A stretch of 40,131 bases of DNA from Chondrus crispus (Eukaryota > Rhodophyta > Florideophyceae > Gigartinales > Gigartinaceae). The notes below the pieces were generated by a model that saw only the letters and a list, made by a program, of their open reading frames with translations, was not told the origin of the DNA and did not search any database. The DNA lies in contig NW_005178497.1 in assembly GCF_000350225.1 (NCBI RefSeq), positions 1 through 40,131 of the forward strand, read 5' to 3'. The position numbers and the translations under genes were made by a program. Below, in pieces: positions 10,558 to 19,287 of this stretch; the stretch's first letter is position 1, and the number at the start of each line of letters is the position of its first letter.

Positions 10558-10983
10558 CTACTTTGCTGATTGTGTGGGTGGGCTCGCCTCCGTTCCATGT
10601 TGCTTGCCATGATGCTTTCCGTCATTCTTCGAGGAGGGTGCGCTGCTCTGGGGCTGCATTGCGGTCGCAAGTGCGCCGGGTGGGACGGCGGAAGGCTTCG
10701 GCTCCGAGGGACTTACTCTCAATTGCATCATTGGGACGAAAGGTCTGTCGGATGCGCTCGCAATCGTTCCATAGTGTTTGCCATGATCCTTTCCGTCATG
10801 GTTCGAGGCGGTTGCGCTACTGTTGGGATGCATTGAGGTCGCCCTGAAGCAGAGCCTGAAGAGTAGCACGAGGACTACGGCGACCATGACGGCGGCGACG
10901 ATGGAGGCGATGGTTGTGACGACTATGGCGCCGGCCGAGAGAGCGGAGGCGCGGACGAGTTGTGCGTTGGGGGGCAGAATCAT
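10558..10983 (-). CDS. Small one-pass membrane protein with Ser/His/Lys/Gly-rich repeats (left arm, intact)
   Basis: A 141-residue frame with an ATG start at 10981-10983. Residues about 15-45 form one strongly hydrophobic segment (SAGAIVVTTIASIVAAVMVA, then VVLVLLF), followed by RLCFR, which suggests a single membrane anchor with a basic stop-transfer. The rest is hydrophilic and has two copies of a module of the form ..MxPxSSA..S..xDGKxHGKxHGT, separated by about 40 residues and rich in Ser, His, Lys and Gly. A TATA-like box (ATATTTATAT, 11045-11054) lies about 65 bases upstream. Related, broken sequence reads outward from the right arm (12745-14715), so this gene belongs to the inverted-repeat unit. 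I do not recognise the family; metal binding by the His-rich tail is only a possibility. Confidence 0.55.
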   Translation of the reverse strand: MILPPNAQLVRASALSAGAIVVTTIASIVAAVMVAVVLVLLFRLCFRATSMHPNSSATASNHDGKDHGKHYGTIASASDRPFVPMMQLRVSPSEPKPSAVPPGALATAMQPQSSAPSSKNDGKHHGKQHGTEASPPTQSAK

Positions 10984-11044
10984 GGTGGGTTAAGGAGAGG
11001 AAGATGCGGAGCGCGGGGGAGGAGGACGGGGAATGTCATTGCGG

Positions 11045-11054
11045 ATATTTATAT
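11045..11054 (-). promoter_or_regulatory. TATA-like box upstream of the membrane-protein gene
   Basis: The minus strand reads GATATAAATATCC about 65 bases before the ATG at 10983. The same block, with the following GCAATGACATTCCCCGTC, is preserved in the right arm near 12680-12710. That makes it the best conserved non-coding piece of the inverted repeat. Confidence 0.5.
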
Positions 11055-11110
11055 CGGATGATGGCAAGCACAATCCTCTTTCGGCCACTGCAAGGGAGTG
11101 GTGCGATATC

Positions 11111-12609
11111 TCAGACAATTTTTTTTGTACAGTATTGAGATTGCAAGCAATGCAGTACCCTTCGAAGGGTACTGTACCCTAAGGGTACACGTATGTAAAT
11201 GTAAATGCTTTATTCAATGATTATTGTTGCTGACGTACATGTACAGTATGTACAGTAATATGTTACGCAATGCATGCCTCTACTGTATTCCCGAGTTACG
11301 GTAAAGACATACAGTATTTACAACTCGTCTGTCTGCCTGCCTGTCTCCCTCTCTCCGTCGGTGGCGCAATTGCAGTTTGTACTGTACAAAAAACGAGGTG
11401 AGCGCGATCTGCATCCATCTCTTTTTTACTCCCTTTCTCTCATCAGTTAGGGCATAAAGGCAGCAGCCGTGCCCATTTGGAAGACGACCACGCTCTCATG
11501 CCCTCTAGTGTCTAAACGACAGGCAATTCGCCTCATATGAGGCCAGCTTTTTTCTACAAAAATATATGAGAATTTTTCTTACGTACAGTACCCCTTTTAT
11601 TGTGGAATTTTCCTTGCGTACCCCTTTCTTCACCTCACTCCCGACCGACTTTCCGGTAGAGGTACACAGTGTCTGTGGCTTCTTAAGTCGTAGCGTAGTG
11701 CCCAACTTGACCACGTGCAGAGAAATGCGACTTTCGTTGAGGCGCTGCGACCCCACTTTCCACAAGCCGTTGTTTGCCCTGCGGCCTGGTTGGGCGTTCA
11801 CGATATATGAGCACTCCTGGGAGGGGCACTGTACTGTATACGCAGGCGCCCAGAGTCTGACTTTTTTTACCTTGTGAGATCGGCCCACGGTGGCGCACAT
11901 GGCCAAGGTTGCCATCAAGATGCTGTGCTTGTCAGGGAACGTGCTCCCTTTGATCAAACTCGTTTTTGCGGCGCCCTCTTCACCTCTTCACGTATTCAAT
12001 CTGGCGCTCCTAAGAAAAGGGGCTCATAAAAAGGGGCATGTAAGGAAAGTTCCAAAATAAAAGGGGTACGTAAGAAAAATTCTCAGAAGTAAAACATTTG
12101 CTTCTGAGATATCGCACTACTGTACTTTTGGGTACTGTTAGGACTGCTGTAAGCCCAGTGCCCAGGGATGCACACTGCGCAGGAAAGGGGGCGCGCGGGA
12201 TTTGCGCTTGGAGGACAGGGCGAAGCGAAGCGCGCGGCATTGCGTTTGGACGGGCGCAGGCCAAAGAAAGGCGCGCGGGCGAAGCTTGAACCGCAATCGG
12301 AGACGAGCAAGGACAGGCGCGGGCCAACGGAAGGCGCGCAAGAAGATCCTGAACCGCAAGCGGAGGACTGCGGGCGCAAGAGTGGTGCCAAGAGAAGACT
12401 GGCGGGCTACGTGCAAGGGTTGCGATCGGGGGTAGTGGTAGTTTATCGCGAGCAGCGGTGAGTACATAAGCGGTAGTTGGGTACGTAGAAAAAGGGGGAG
12501 GCAGGCATCGAGTGGATTTCTCGACAAGGAGCTCAAGTGGACTCTTGCGTTCTTGACGCCTGGCCTCCCGCCGAAAGGAGGTAAAAGATTTTCTCGGCAA
12601 TCACTGTGT
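11111..12609. other. Central spacer of the inverted repeat, no supported gene
   Basis: No recognisable gene is present. The left part is AT-rich and full of short GTAC palindromes, for example a perfect 20-bp palindrome around AGTACCCTTCGAAGGGTACT (about 11155-11174) and several TACTGTAC/GTACAGTA boxes (11125, 11240, 11300, 11385, 11585, 11830). Between 12170 and 12420 a GC-rich stretch contains two imperfect copies of a unit about 63 bp long (GGCGC(A/G)GGCC...AAGGCGCGC, at 12253 and 12316). Minus-strand open frames here (12010-12600, 12138-12872) look like a by-product of those repeats. Confidence 0.6.
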
Positions 12610-12926
12610 CTCAGGACGAGCCACAACAGTACTGTACTCCCTTGCAGTGGCGGAAAGAGGATTGTTCTTGCCATCATACGATATAAATATCCGCAATGAC
12701 ATTCCCCGTCATCCCCTCCCGCGCTCCGCCTATTCCTCTCCTTAATGCGCCTTGATTCTGCCCCCCCAACGCACAGGTCGTCCGCGCGTCCGCTCTCTCG
12801 ACCGGCGCCATGGTCGTCATAACCATCGGCTTCACCGTCGCCGCCATCCTGGTCGCCGTAGTCCTCGCGCATTTACGCCAGACGCCTCTGAAGGGGTTTA
12901 CGTGTTGGTTTTGGTTTGCGCGCGCT

Positions 12927-13577
12927 GGGGGGCTAAGAGCACCCCTACTGGTTTAGTTATATTTCCAGGTTAAATATGAGAAATTTAGCGTTTGGAGATA
13001 ACGATTCTAGGCGCAACACTACCGGTTAGAGGGCAAATTCAAACGTGTTTTGCAGTGATTGGATCTTTCGGCAGCCGTGACGGTCATCCAGTACGAGGGG
13101 TGGTAGTGGTGGTGCTGTACGGATATACTGTGGGGGACGTCTCCGGTTCCCATCCCCTCAAGCCGCACATGACACCATCATGCCCTGGAGGAAGGGCGGG
13201 GAGGAGAGGAGGAGGAAAGGGAGGAGGGAAGGCGTCAGGAAGAATGCAGGAGGGTGGCAGTGGCGGGTAAATTCAGCTTGGGATGGGGGTGTTGGGGGTG
13301 TTCCCTGTGCACAGAGAATATTGCTCGCGCCAAGTCAATAGAATTGGCGCGAATTTTTGGTAATTTTTCCAAGTGGCGCAATTCTACTCGTATCTCTATT
13401 TGCGCAAATGAGTAAATCTGTCTCCATCCGGTCGGCTGCTTGGAGATAGATTTACTCAAAATGGTAAATTTTTTAGAGATACTCACTCCACTAGAGCTGC
13501 TCGTGACCAAATCTATCTCCAAAAACCAAAATTTTACTCATTTACTCAACCACTAGAGGGGTGCTCTAACGGTAGCG
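12927..13577. mobile_element. Candidate small DNA element with inverted ends, inserted in the right arm
   Basis: The left end reads CTAAGAGCACCCCTACTGG (about 12932) and the right end, reverse-complemented, reads GTTAGAGCACCCCTCTAGTGG (about 13570). That gives inverted ends of about 20 bp with two small differences. Inside, near-inverted tracts recur (GAGATAGATTTACTCA, AATCTATCTCC). No transposase-like frame is visible, so it would be non-autonomous. It is absent from the left arm. The precise ends and any target duplication are unclear. Confidence 0.45.
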
Positions 13578-13639
13578 GTACCAGCAGAAGATGGCCTGCC
13601 CAAATCCACCGCCCTAACGGCCCTACGGAACGGCCCTTA

Positions 13640-13816
13640 AGGCCGTTCCTAACGAAGAGTTCGCCGTGCCAGCACCCGAGCACCCTGAAACTTGGCATGA
13701 ATGTATTGGTTGAAAAATTATTGGAAATGCTTTTACTCCCGTTCAACCAATCCATTCATGCCAATTGTCAGGGTGCTTGCGTGCTAGCACGCCGAACTCT
13801 TCGTTAGGAATGGCCC
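13640..13816. mobile_element. Hairpin MITE, copy 1 (177 bp), flanked by TTA
   Basis: The termini are AGGCCGTTCCTAACGAAGAG and its near-perfect inverse, ending GGAATGGCCC. TTA flanks both sides (13637-13639 and 13817-13819), as a target duplication. Almost the entire sequence folds on itself (CATGAATG...CATTCATG in the middle). It has no coding capacity. The TTA duplication and GGGCC-type ends resemble PIF/Harbinger-derived MITEs. Just left of it, GGAACGGCCC-TTA looks like the end of a further, truncated copy. Confidence 0.85.
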
Positions 13817-14225
13817 TTATTCTGCAGTTTTCGGAGAGGTGGCGTGCTCCCGCCAAACCAGAAATCTAGGACCAGAGTCTGGGAGATAGCACCCTCTCAA
13901 TTTTAATGTTAATTGTACATGTCAGGATCTCAGCCTCAACTTCATCCCTTCAAATGGGCAACATGGGAGGAGACCCAGCGAGGGGGACGGGAGAGCATCG
14001 ACCTTTGGGACTAATCATTCGTTGCACTTCAGGCTCTGCTTCGAGGCGAAAGAGAAAGCTGCGATATAGCACCAAACCTCAACGCTTAGCGCCGCCCCAC
14101 CCGGCGCACTTCTGGCCTCAATGCAGCACCAGAGCAGCGCACCCGCCTCGAAGCATCACGGAAAGCATCGCCGCAAGCACCATGGAACGAAAGAGAAAGC
14201 TGCGATATCGGACCCCGTGTCGGTG

Positions 14226-14322
14226 CCTTACAAGAAGGTGTGTTGCAAGAAGGTGTGTTGCAAGAAGGTGTATTGCAAGAAGGTGTGTTGCAAGAAGGTG
14301 CGTTACAAGAAAGTGCCTTGCG
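14226..14322 (+). repeat. 15-bp minisatellite (about six units)
   Basis: The unit is TTGCAAGAAGGTGTG with small changes. On the plus strand it encodes repeats of Lys-Lys-Val-Cys-Cys and on the minus strand repeats of Asn-Thr-Pro-Ser-Cys. It lies between two Ser/His/Lys/Gly modules of the broken right-arm gene and is absent from the left arm. Confidence 0.9.
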
Positions 14323-15369
14323 TGTCGAGGAGGCATCACGCCATCCCACGCGGCGCACTTGCGACCTCAATGCATCCCCAGAGCAGCGCATCCGCCTCGA
14401 AACATCACGGAAAGCATCACGGCAAGCACCATGGAATGAAAGAGAAAGCTTCTATATCGGAGTCGGTGCCTTGCTCGTTCATGACGAAGATACCCTCAAT
14501 GGAGATGCCCCAACCATGCCCGCTTCCCACGGTGCCGGAATCGCCGGAGCCGGAGCCGATGTACCCATCGAAGGCTCGCCCGCCGAGGGATTGGGCCGTC
14601 CCACGCGGCGGAATTGCGACCGCAACGGGGCCCCAGACCAGCGCACCCGCCTCGAAGCCTCAAGGCAAGCACCATTAAACGAAGGCGAGCCCACACACAC
14701 ACACCCAGCAAAGTAGTCCGCGCACCTCATCGCGCAAACCAGCGACGGAACCGCGACGCGCTATTTCACAACGCGCGCGCTCCTCACTGTAAGATACCGC
14801 GCCCGCGCTTGCTGAGGCGAGTACATTTACGGCACACGTGTTTGACTGTCGCCATGTGGTAAAAGGGAGTGCCCCCTGGCCAGGAGACAGGTGGGGCGGG
14901 GGGGGAGGGGTGAGCACAGTATATGTAGTAGCGAAATCCATCACGCCATACGTGTGTGCAGGCTGGGTGTGCCGTTTGATGAAGGGCGGGTACCGTGCGT
15001 CGCGATGTGTAACGGTTACATACGCGGGCGTGTTTCACCACACTGCACACCAGGGGGAAATGAAGCCATGTCGGAGACAGCGAGGACGGGCGGCAACGCC
15101 CCTTTTTGACGGGTTTGCCGCGAAATTGAGGGATGTCCCTGCCGACTTTTTTTGTTATCCTACAGACCAGCCAGGCCTTTCTGTCAGAGCTGGGGGCGCG
15201 ACCGTAGAAGGTGAAAGGCGCACGCTGGAACAGGGGTAGGGTAAATGAGAAGTTCAGAGATGAAGAATGGAAAAGCAGAAGCCCGTTTTTGCTTTCTCTA
15301 CGAAGTGCAGTAGAAGGTGTTGACATCAACGGTGAGTATTGTCAACAGTGTTCGTGCTCTGGCGAGTGA

Positions 15370-15547
15370 GGGCCGTTCCTAACGAAGAGTCCACCGTGCC
15401 AGCACCTGAGCACCCTGAAACTTGGCATGAATGTATTGGTTGAAAAAATTATTGGAAATGCTTTTACTCCCGTTCAACCAATCCATTCATGCCAAATGTC
15501 CGGGTGCTCGGGTGCTGGCACCGCGAACTCTTCGTTAGGAACGGCCC
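15370..15547. mobile_element. Hairpin MITE, copy 2 (178 bp), flanked by TGA
   Basis: Begins GGGCCGTTCCTAACGAAGAG and ends with the inverse, TAGGAACGGCCC. It is flanked by TGA at 15367-15369 and 15548-15550. The matching place in the left arm (10004-10006, reverse strand) has a single TGA and no element, which confirms insertion with a 3-bp duplication. It is about 90 percent identical to copy 1 by eye. Confidence 0.92.
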
Positions 15548-16148
15548 TGAGAGGCAGAGTTTGCGAATGCCGGAGAGGGCAGGAGCCAGCTGAATGATGA
15601 GGGCGTACCTGTGTCCGACATGGCGAGGGTGCGGAACAGGGTAGGTTATGTCAGGTATACCGTACATCGGCCTAGCTATTCAGCCGAAGAACACGGACTA
15701 GATCTCCACCTGTGTGTACCGCTGCTCCCAGTGTCCATTGGACCCATCGGCCTTGCTAGTCAGCGGAAAAACACAAAGAATAACCAGAACAACCAACCAA
15801 CACGGACGTCCGAGTTCTGAGTTCTTTTCGATTAGCCATGGAGAGCTCAAAGGAATGTAAACGGGACTGCATGCAACACGGTTACAGACAACTCTGCTTA
15901 GATACCTTCCTACAGTAGTTGTGCAAAGGAGCAAAGGGGCAATCCGCACTCATAGGAATCAGGCAAGTTAAGAAAGGCCCTTAAGAAAGGCCCTGAGGGC
16001 CTTGTATGGACGAATTTCTCCACGCAGGCTCCAACAGCATCACTTTCTGTCGTACCTGCCTCCTTTCGCTGAACCAATCTCTACATGTCGAAAGATACTG
16101 AAAAGGGTACGACCTTCAACTATGACATCGTTCGAGGTTGTTCTCATC

Positions 16149-16191
16149 CACGTGTACATGATCACACGCGTACGCGTGTGATCGACACGTG
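16149..16191. repeat. Long palindrome next to the outer end of the right arm
   Basis: Positions 16160-16183 form a perfect 24-bp palindrome centred on ACGCGTACGCGT. It is flanked by CACGTGT (16149-16155) and ACACGTG (16185-16191), which pair with each other. It lies between the inverted repeat (ends 16098) and the last visible WD40 sequence. It could be a junction scar, a binding site, or the stem of an RNA. Confidence 0.8.
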
Positions 16192-18780
16192 CCCAGTCAG
16201 CACTGCATTACAGTGAAGCAGCAGTGCAAAAATTCGATCGGGGATACTGCCCGTTTCTCGTCCTTGCTCATTGCAACTCTCGTCACTCTATTTTTGTCTT
16301 CTCTTTGTCTTCAGCCATACTTCGGCCGACTCGCAACCCTGCTTTCACCTTCTAAAGTCTCACCTTCTTGTTGTCTGACACTCATATCACCTTCCCTCCA
16401 TCCTCGCGTATCGCAACGCTACTTACCCGACCCGTGTGCTTTGTCATTGTCGGCTCGAGCTGTAACCCCGACCTCATATCCCATACTCGAATACCTCTAT
16501 CATCCGCCCCGCTTACCAAATGTCTCTCGTTTGCGCTTATCGCAACACTCCCAACGCTGCTCATGTCACCACTCATCGATAGCCTCGACTTGTGTCCCAT
16601 CCTCTACATTCCATACTTGCACATTTCCATTCTCGCATCCACAAACTAATAGCCGCCCGCCCCAGCTAAATTATACTGGCCACCCACGTTCCAGCCGCCC
16701 GAAATCTTCTGATCTCTCTCTTTTCCGATGCACTCCACATCATTACCATACCACTAAAGACTCGAAAAGTTACGCGCTCTCCGCTCCCACAGATACGTGC
16801 TCCTTCAACATACCGAAGGCCATTTCCTTCGCTTGCACTGCTGTTTCCATCTGCACATGTGCTAGTTGTGTGCAGGCCTGCATTCTCATTGCTGGAGATA
16901 CTAGATGTGTTGCTTGAGTCCCAGCATGTTTCCAACATCCTTCCAAAACAAAATCCCCACTCTCGAAACCCAATCGCATTGTTCGCCTCATACGTCCTCC
17001 TTGTTTTTGTTGTTCTGCTTCTGCAGACAGGGACGGTGACTCACGCAAAGATTCACTTTGCTCCCATGTATCCTACCGCACTACTTCGCTCATTTATCCG
17101 TCCCGCACCGACATCTGCGGTCCCCAACACTGGCCATACGGGAGCTCGACTTGGACAGGCTTCTCTCCGGAAAATTTGAAGACTGCTACGTGGCGAAAAC
17201 TCCCGCTTCACATTTAAGGACGAACACCCAGCACCTAGCTCCTGCTTGGACAACCCTCCTCGCTCCTTCAGCTTCTCCAAGTATGAAACCCAAATCTTCG
17301 ACACATCTCCGCTTTGGTGCTGCTTCACGTACCAAACACTTGTACCCGTAACATTCAGAGCCAGCAGCAGTCCGGCACACATCGCCAGAATGACGCGAAT
17401 CGCTTCTTTTGAACTGCGGTCATCAACTCCCTCATGACTCGTCCCGCCAGCCTGTAATAGAATTCTCTCCACCTCACCCCCTAGACTCTCTCTCGCACTG
17501 AACTGAATCCTATGGCCACGCAATTCCAAGCTCCCGTCTCTCAAAGATCACAAAATCCTGCTCTTCTCCTCATTAGCACGAGCTGCAGTGACACCCATGA
17601 CAGACAGTTGATGAAGAATCTTATTGTTACTGTCGTTGCGTGCCCATATCATCGAAAATAAACAGGCACACCTTCTCTCCAAACCATGATAGCATCAATG
17701 CTAGTACCACATCGAGTTCTGTCTGTTCACGCATCTTCTCGCAAGTGTTATGACCATTGCTCGCATAGACTGCAAGACAGAGTTGTTCTATCACCCGCGC
17801 AACAGTCGCGTCTTGCCCCAGCGAGAAAAAGTAGACGCCGCCTGGAAAACGTTCGCTCACTTGTTCATCGTGAGCTGTCGCTCGAAGAGCACACGTCTTT
17901 CCAACGCCCCCCTAACCCACTGCGAACGCCCCAATCGGACTATTTCCCTCTTTTCGTAGTACAGCATCCGTGAGTCGTCTCTCGCAAGTCTCTTGCGTAT
18001 CCAGGCCAGGCTTCTAACTCCAATCAATAGAAACAGAAGAAGGGTGGGATGGAGCCATCACGAGGCCCTTGAAGACCTCCTTTCCAGTCACAATGGCATC
18101 AATCTTGCTGTAGAGGTGGGGGTGGGCGCTCGCTGACTCCATTTCCCTGCGCTGGTCTTCTGCGTCCCGCTTGTGCTCAGAGAGAGCATCTCTGCCACGG
18201 ACGGTATTCAAAGACAAGTGGGCTTGCCTTTTGGTTCTTTCAACTCGCGCTCGAGCTGGTTGACAATGTCTTGGACAAATTTTGAATTGCTTTGGATTTC
18301 GACTTGTAGCGTTTCTCGTGTAGCGGTCTTGTTTGGATGCAATGTCTAGATCGTATAAAGTAAACAGGGATCGGCCTACGGGTATCAAGTCTGTGTATCA
18401 AAGTATCAATCGGTCGTGTCCGCTGTCCGTTTTCCTTTACTCGGGCTCTCCAATGTGCAGGTAATTATAGGGGACATATAGCGGTGGATATAGGGGATAT
18501 ATAAAGGATAAAAGGTACAAACAAAGACTAAGGTTGACTCAGCTTGACTCAGCTTGACTCACATGGAGGTAACAGGAATCACAAATCAATCAATATATCA
18601 TATTGATACGTATCGCAACGCCTTGGCACCTTTTTCCAACTTTCGGCAGGTGTCGAGGATATCCTTGGACAAGGAAGTATAGTTTTTGTAGGCGTCACGT
18701 CTGTCTATGAGGTCCATAGCAAGACGGACGAGTTGCTCGGCCGTCCCAGTGAGGCGTAGGATACCGAACGGGTCAGCCAT
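16192..18780 (-). pseudogene. NB-ARC / WD40 STAND (NLR-like) gene, degenerate
   Basis: Read from the ATG at 18778-18780 leftward. The N-terminal domain starts MADPFGILRLTGTAEQLVRL and is followed by a helical segment (VQDIVNQLERELKEPKGKP, about 18250). The nucleotide-binding domain has Walker A as VG*GGVGKT near 17910-17935, with TAG in place of one variable residue. After it come RFPGGVYFFSLGQ, Walker B KVCLFIFDD (about 17645-17670) and MCAGLLLAL, which corresponds to the GLPL motif. WD40-type repeats follow (SSVGSVAISANERHLVSGADDRG, IRVWDMRSGL, RVSSVAIREDGGKVISG-like) down to about 16200. STAND proteins of this layout (Apaf-1-like) are ATP-switched sensors in cell death or immunity. At least four frameshifts and several stops break the gene. 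An intron between about 18600 and 18350 is possible. The order of motifs makes the assignment firm; the precise function is unknown. Confidence 0.85.
18533..18561. repeat. Three 10-bp units (AGCTTGACTC)
   Basis: A short tandem repeat inside the 5' part of the STAND pseudogene, in a stretch that does not code and may be intronic. Confidence 0.75.
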
Positions 18781-19287
18781 GACAGACGGGGGCAGAGTTG
18801 CGAAGTACGAAGTCGTCAAGAAAGAAAGCGGTTGTTGAGAGCGGGCCTATCGCTATGCTCACGGGGATTGAATAATATTATGCCTCTCTTGTTGAGAAGG
18901 CTTTGGCTCAGGTTGTGTTGGAACTGAGGCCCCCGAAGAACGGCGCTGGGGTAGAGAAGAATTCAGTGTTGCGAGTACTTTCTTGTTTAGTTTATCAGTG
19001 CCGAGACAACAACTGCACTTTTGCTACACCTCGGAAATGCAAGCAGTAGAGCAAGCGCGCGCGCCCCTGCACCGGTATGCACCGTGGTCATATTCTTTCT
19101 CTGCTGGTACCGGCAGAGTGAAGTTTTCTGTCAATGACGGCTTCGGCGTAAGAGTTTATTCATCATCGCATCCAGAGACGACGTTTATACTGAAGATAGA
19201 GATGGTACCTACGTCTCACAGTGGGGGGGAATTTTATCAATGCATGAGGGGTTCGCTTACAGAGACACTAGCAGATATGAAGGTGAA
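18781..19287. other. Upstream region of the STAND pseudogene and 3' flank of the non-LTR element
   Basis: The minus strand shows a possible TATA box (GCATAATATTATTC, about 18870-18885) about 90 bases before the STAND ATG. A plus-strand frame starting at the ATG at 19037 reads protein-like for about 85 codons (..RVKFSVNDGFGVRVYSSSH..). It then continues antisense to the non-LTR coding region, so I do not call it a gene. No poly-A tail of the non-LTR element is obvious. Confidence 0.4.

Larger units (their letters stand above)
9467..11110. repeat. Left arm of a very large imperfect inverted repeat
   Basis: From the GTATC at 9467 inward, the sequence matches the reverse complement of 12610-16098 over its whole length, with many substitutions and small indels. 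Good anchors are the doubled AAGGCCCTCAGGGCC/TTAAGGGCC block (9562/15990), the AACACGGACGTCCG region (about 9755/15815), the ATGAAGGGCGGGTAC block (about 10385/14990) and the TATA-containing promoter (11050/12680). Outside 9467 it adjoins the truncated copia element. Both arms carry the small membrane-protein gene reading outward. Confidence 0.9.
12745..14715 (+). pseudogene. Broken right-arm copy of the small membrane-protein gene
   Basis: The promoter and start region at 12660-12880 is collinear with the left copy. However, the ATG has become TTG (about 12752), and a run of seven C in place of six shifts the frame just after it. The hydrophobic-segment DNA is still visible to about 12880. 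The gene is then split by about 1.15 kb of inserted DNA, and the tail resumes at about 14030 with GGCTCTGCTTC, as in the left arm. The tail holds three copies of the Ser/His/Lys/Gly module (MxxQSSAPASKHHGKHxxKHHG-like, near 14121, 14370 and 14620), compared with two in the left arm, plus a Cys/Lys repeat. The last module leads into the same CAGCAAAGTAGT end as the left gene's stop. Confidence 0.65.
12610..16098. repeat. Right arm of the large inverted repeat, enlarged by insertions
   Basis: This is the reverse-complement partner of 9467-11110. It is about twice as long as the left arm because of three additions: a block at about 12881-14030 that splits the membrane-protein gene, expanded internal repeats at 14030-14690, and a 178-bp MITE at 15370-15547. 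It also has a short extra GC-rich piece near 14880-14945. The outer homology ends at GATAC, 16094-16098, next to the palindrome in front of the STAND pseudogene. Confidence 0.9.

Noticed and set aside
12138..12872. Long minus-strand frame in the spacer of the inverted repeat
   Set aside because: Composed of GC-rich tandem repeats and promoter sequence read backwards; no conserved counterpart elsewhere in the window.
16189..16917. 242-codon plus-strand frame over the WD40 part
   Set aside because: Antisense of the NB-ARC/WD40 pseudogene, whose minus-strand motifs are clear.
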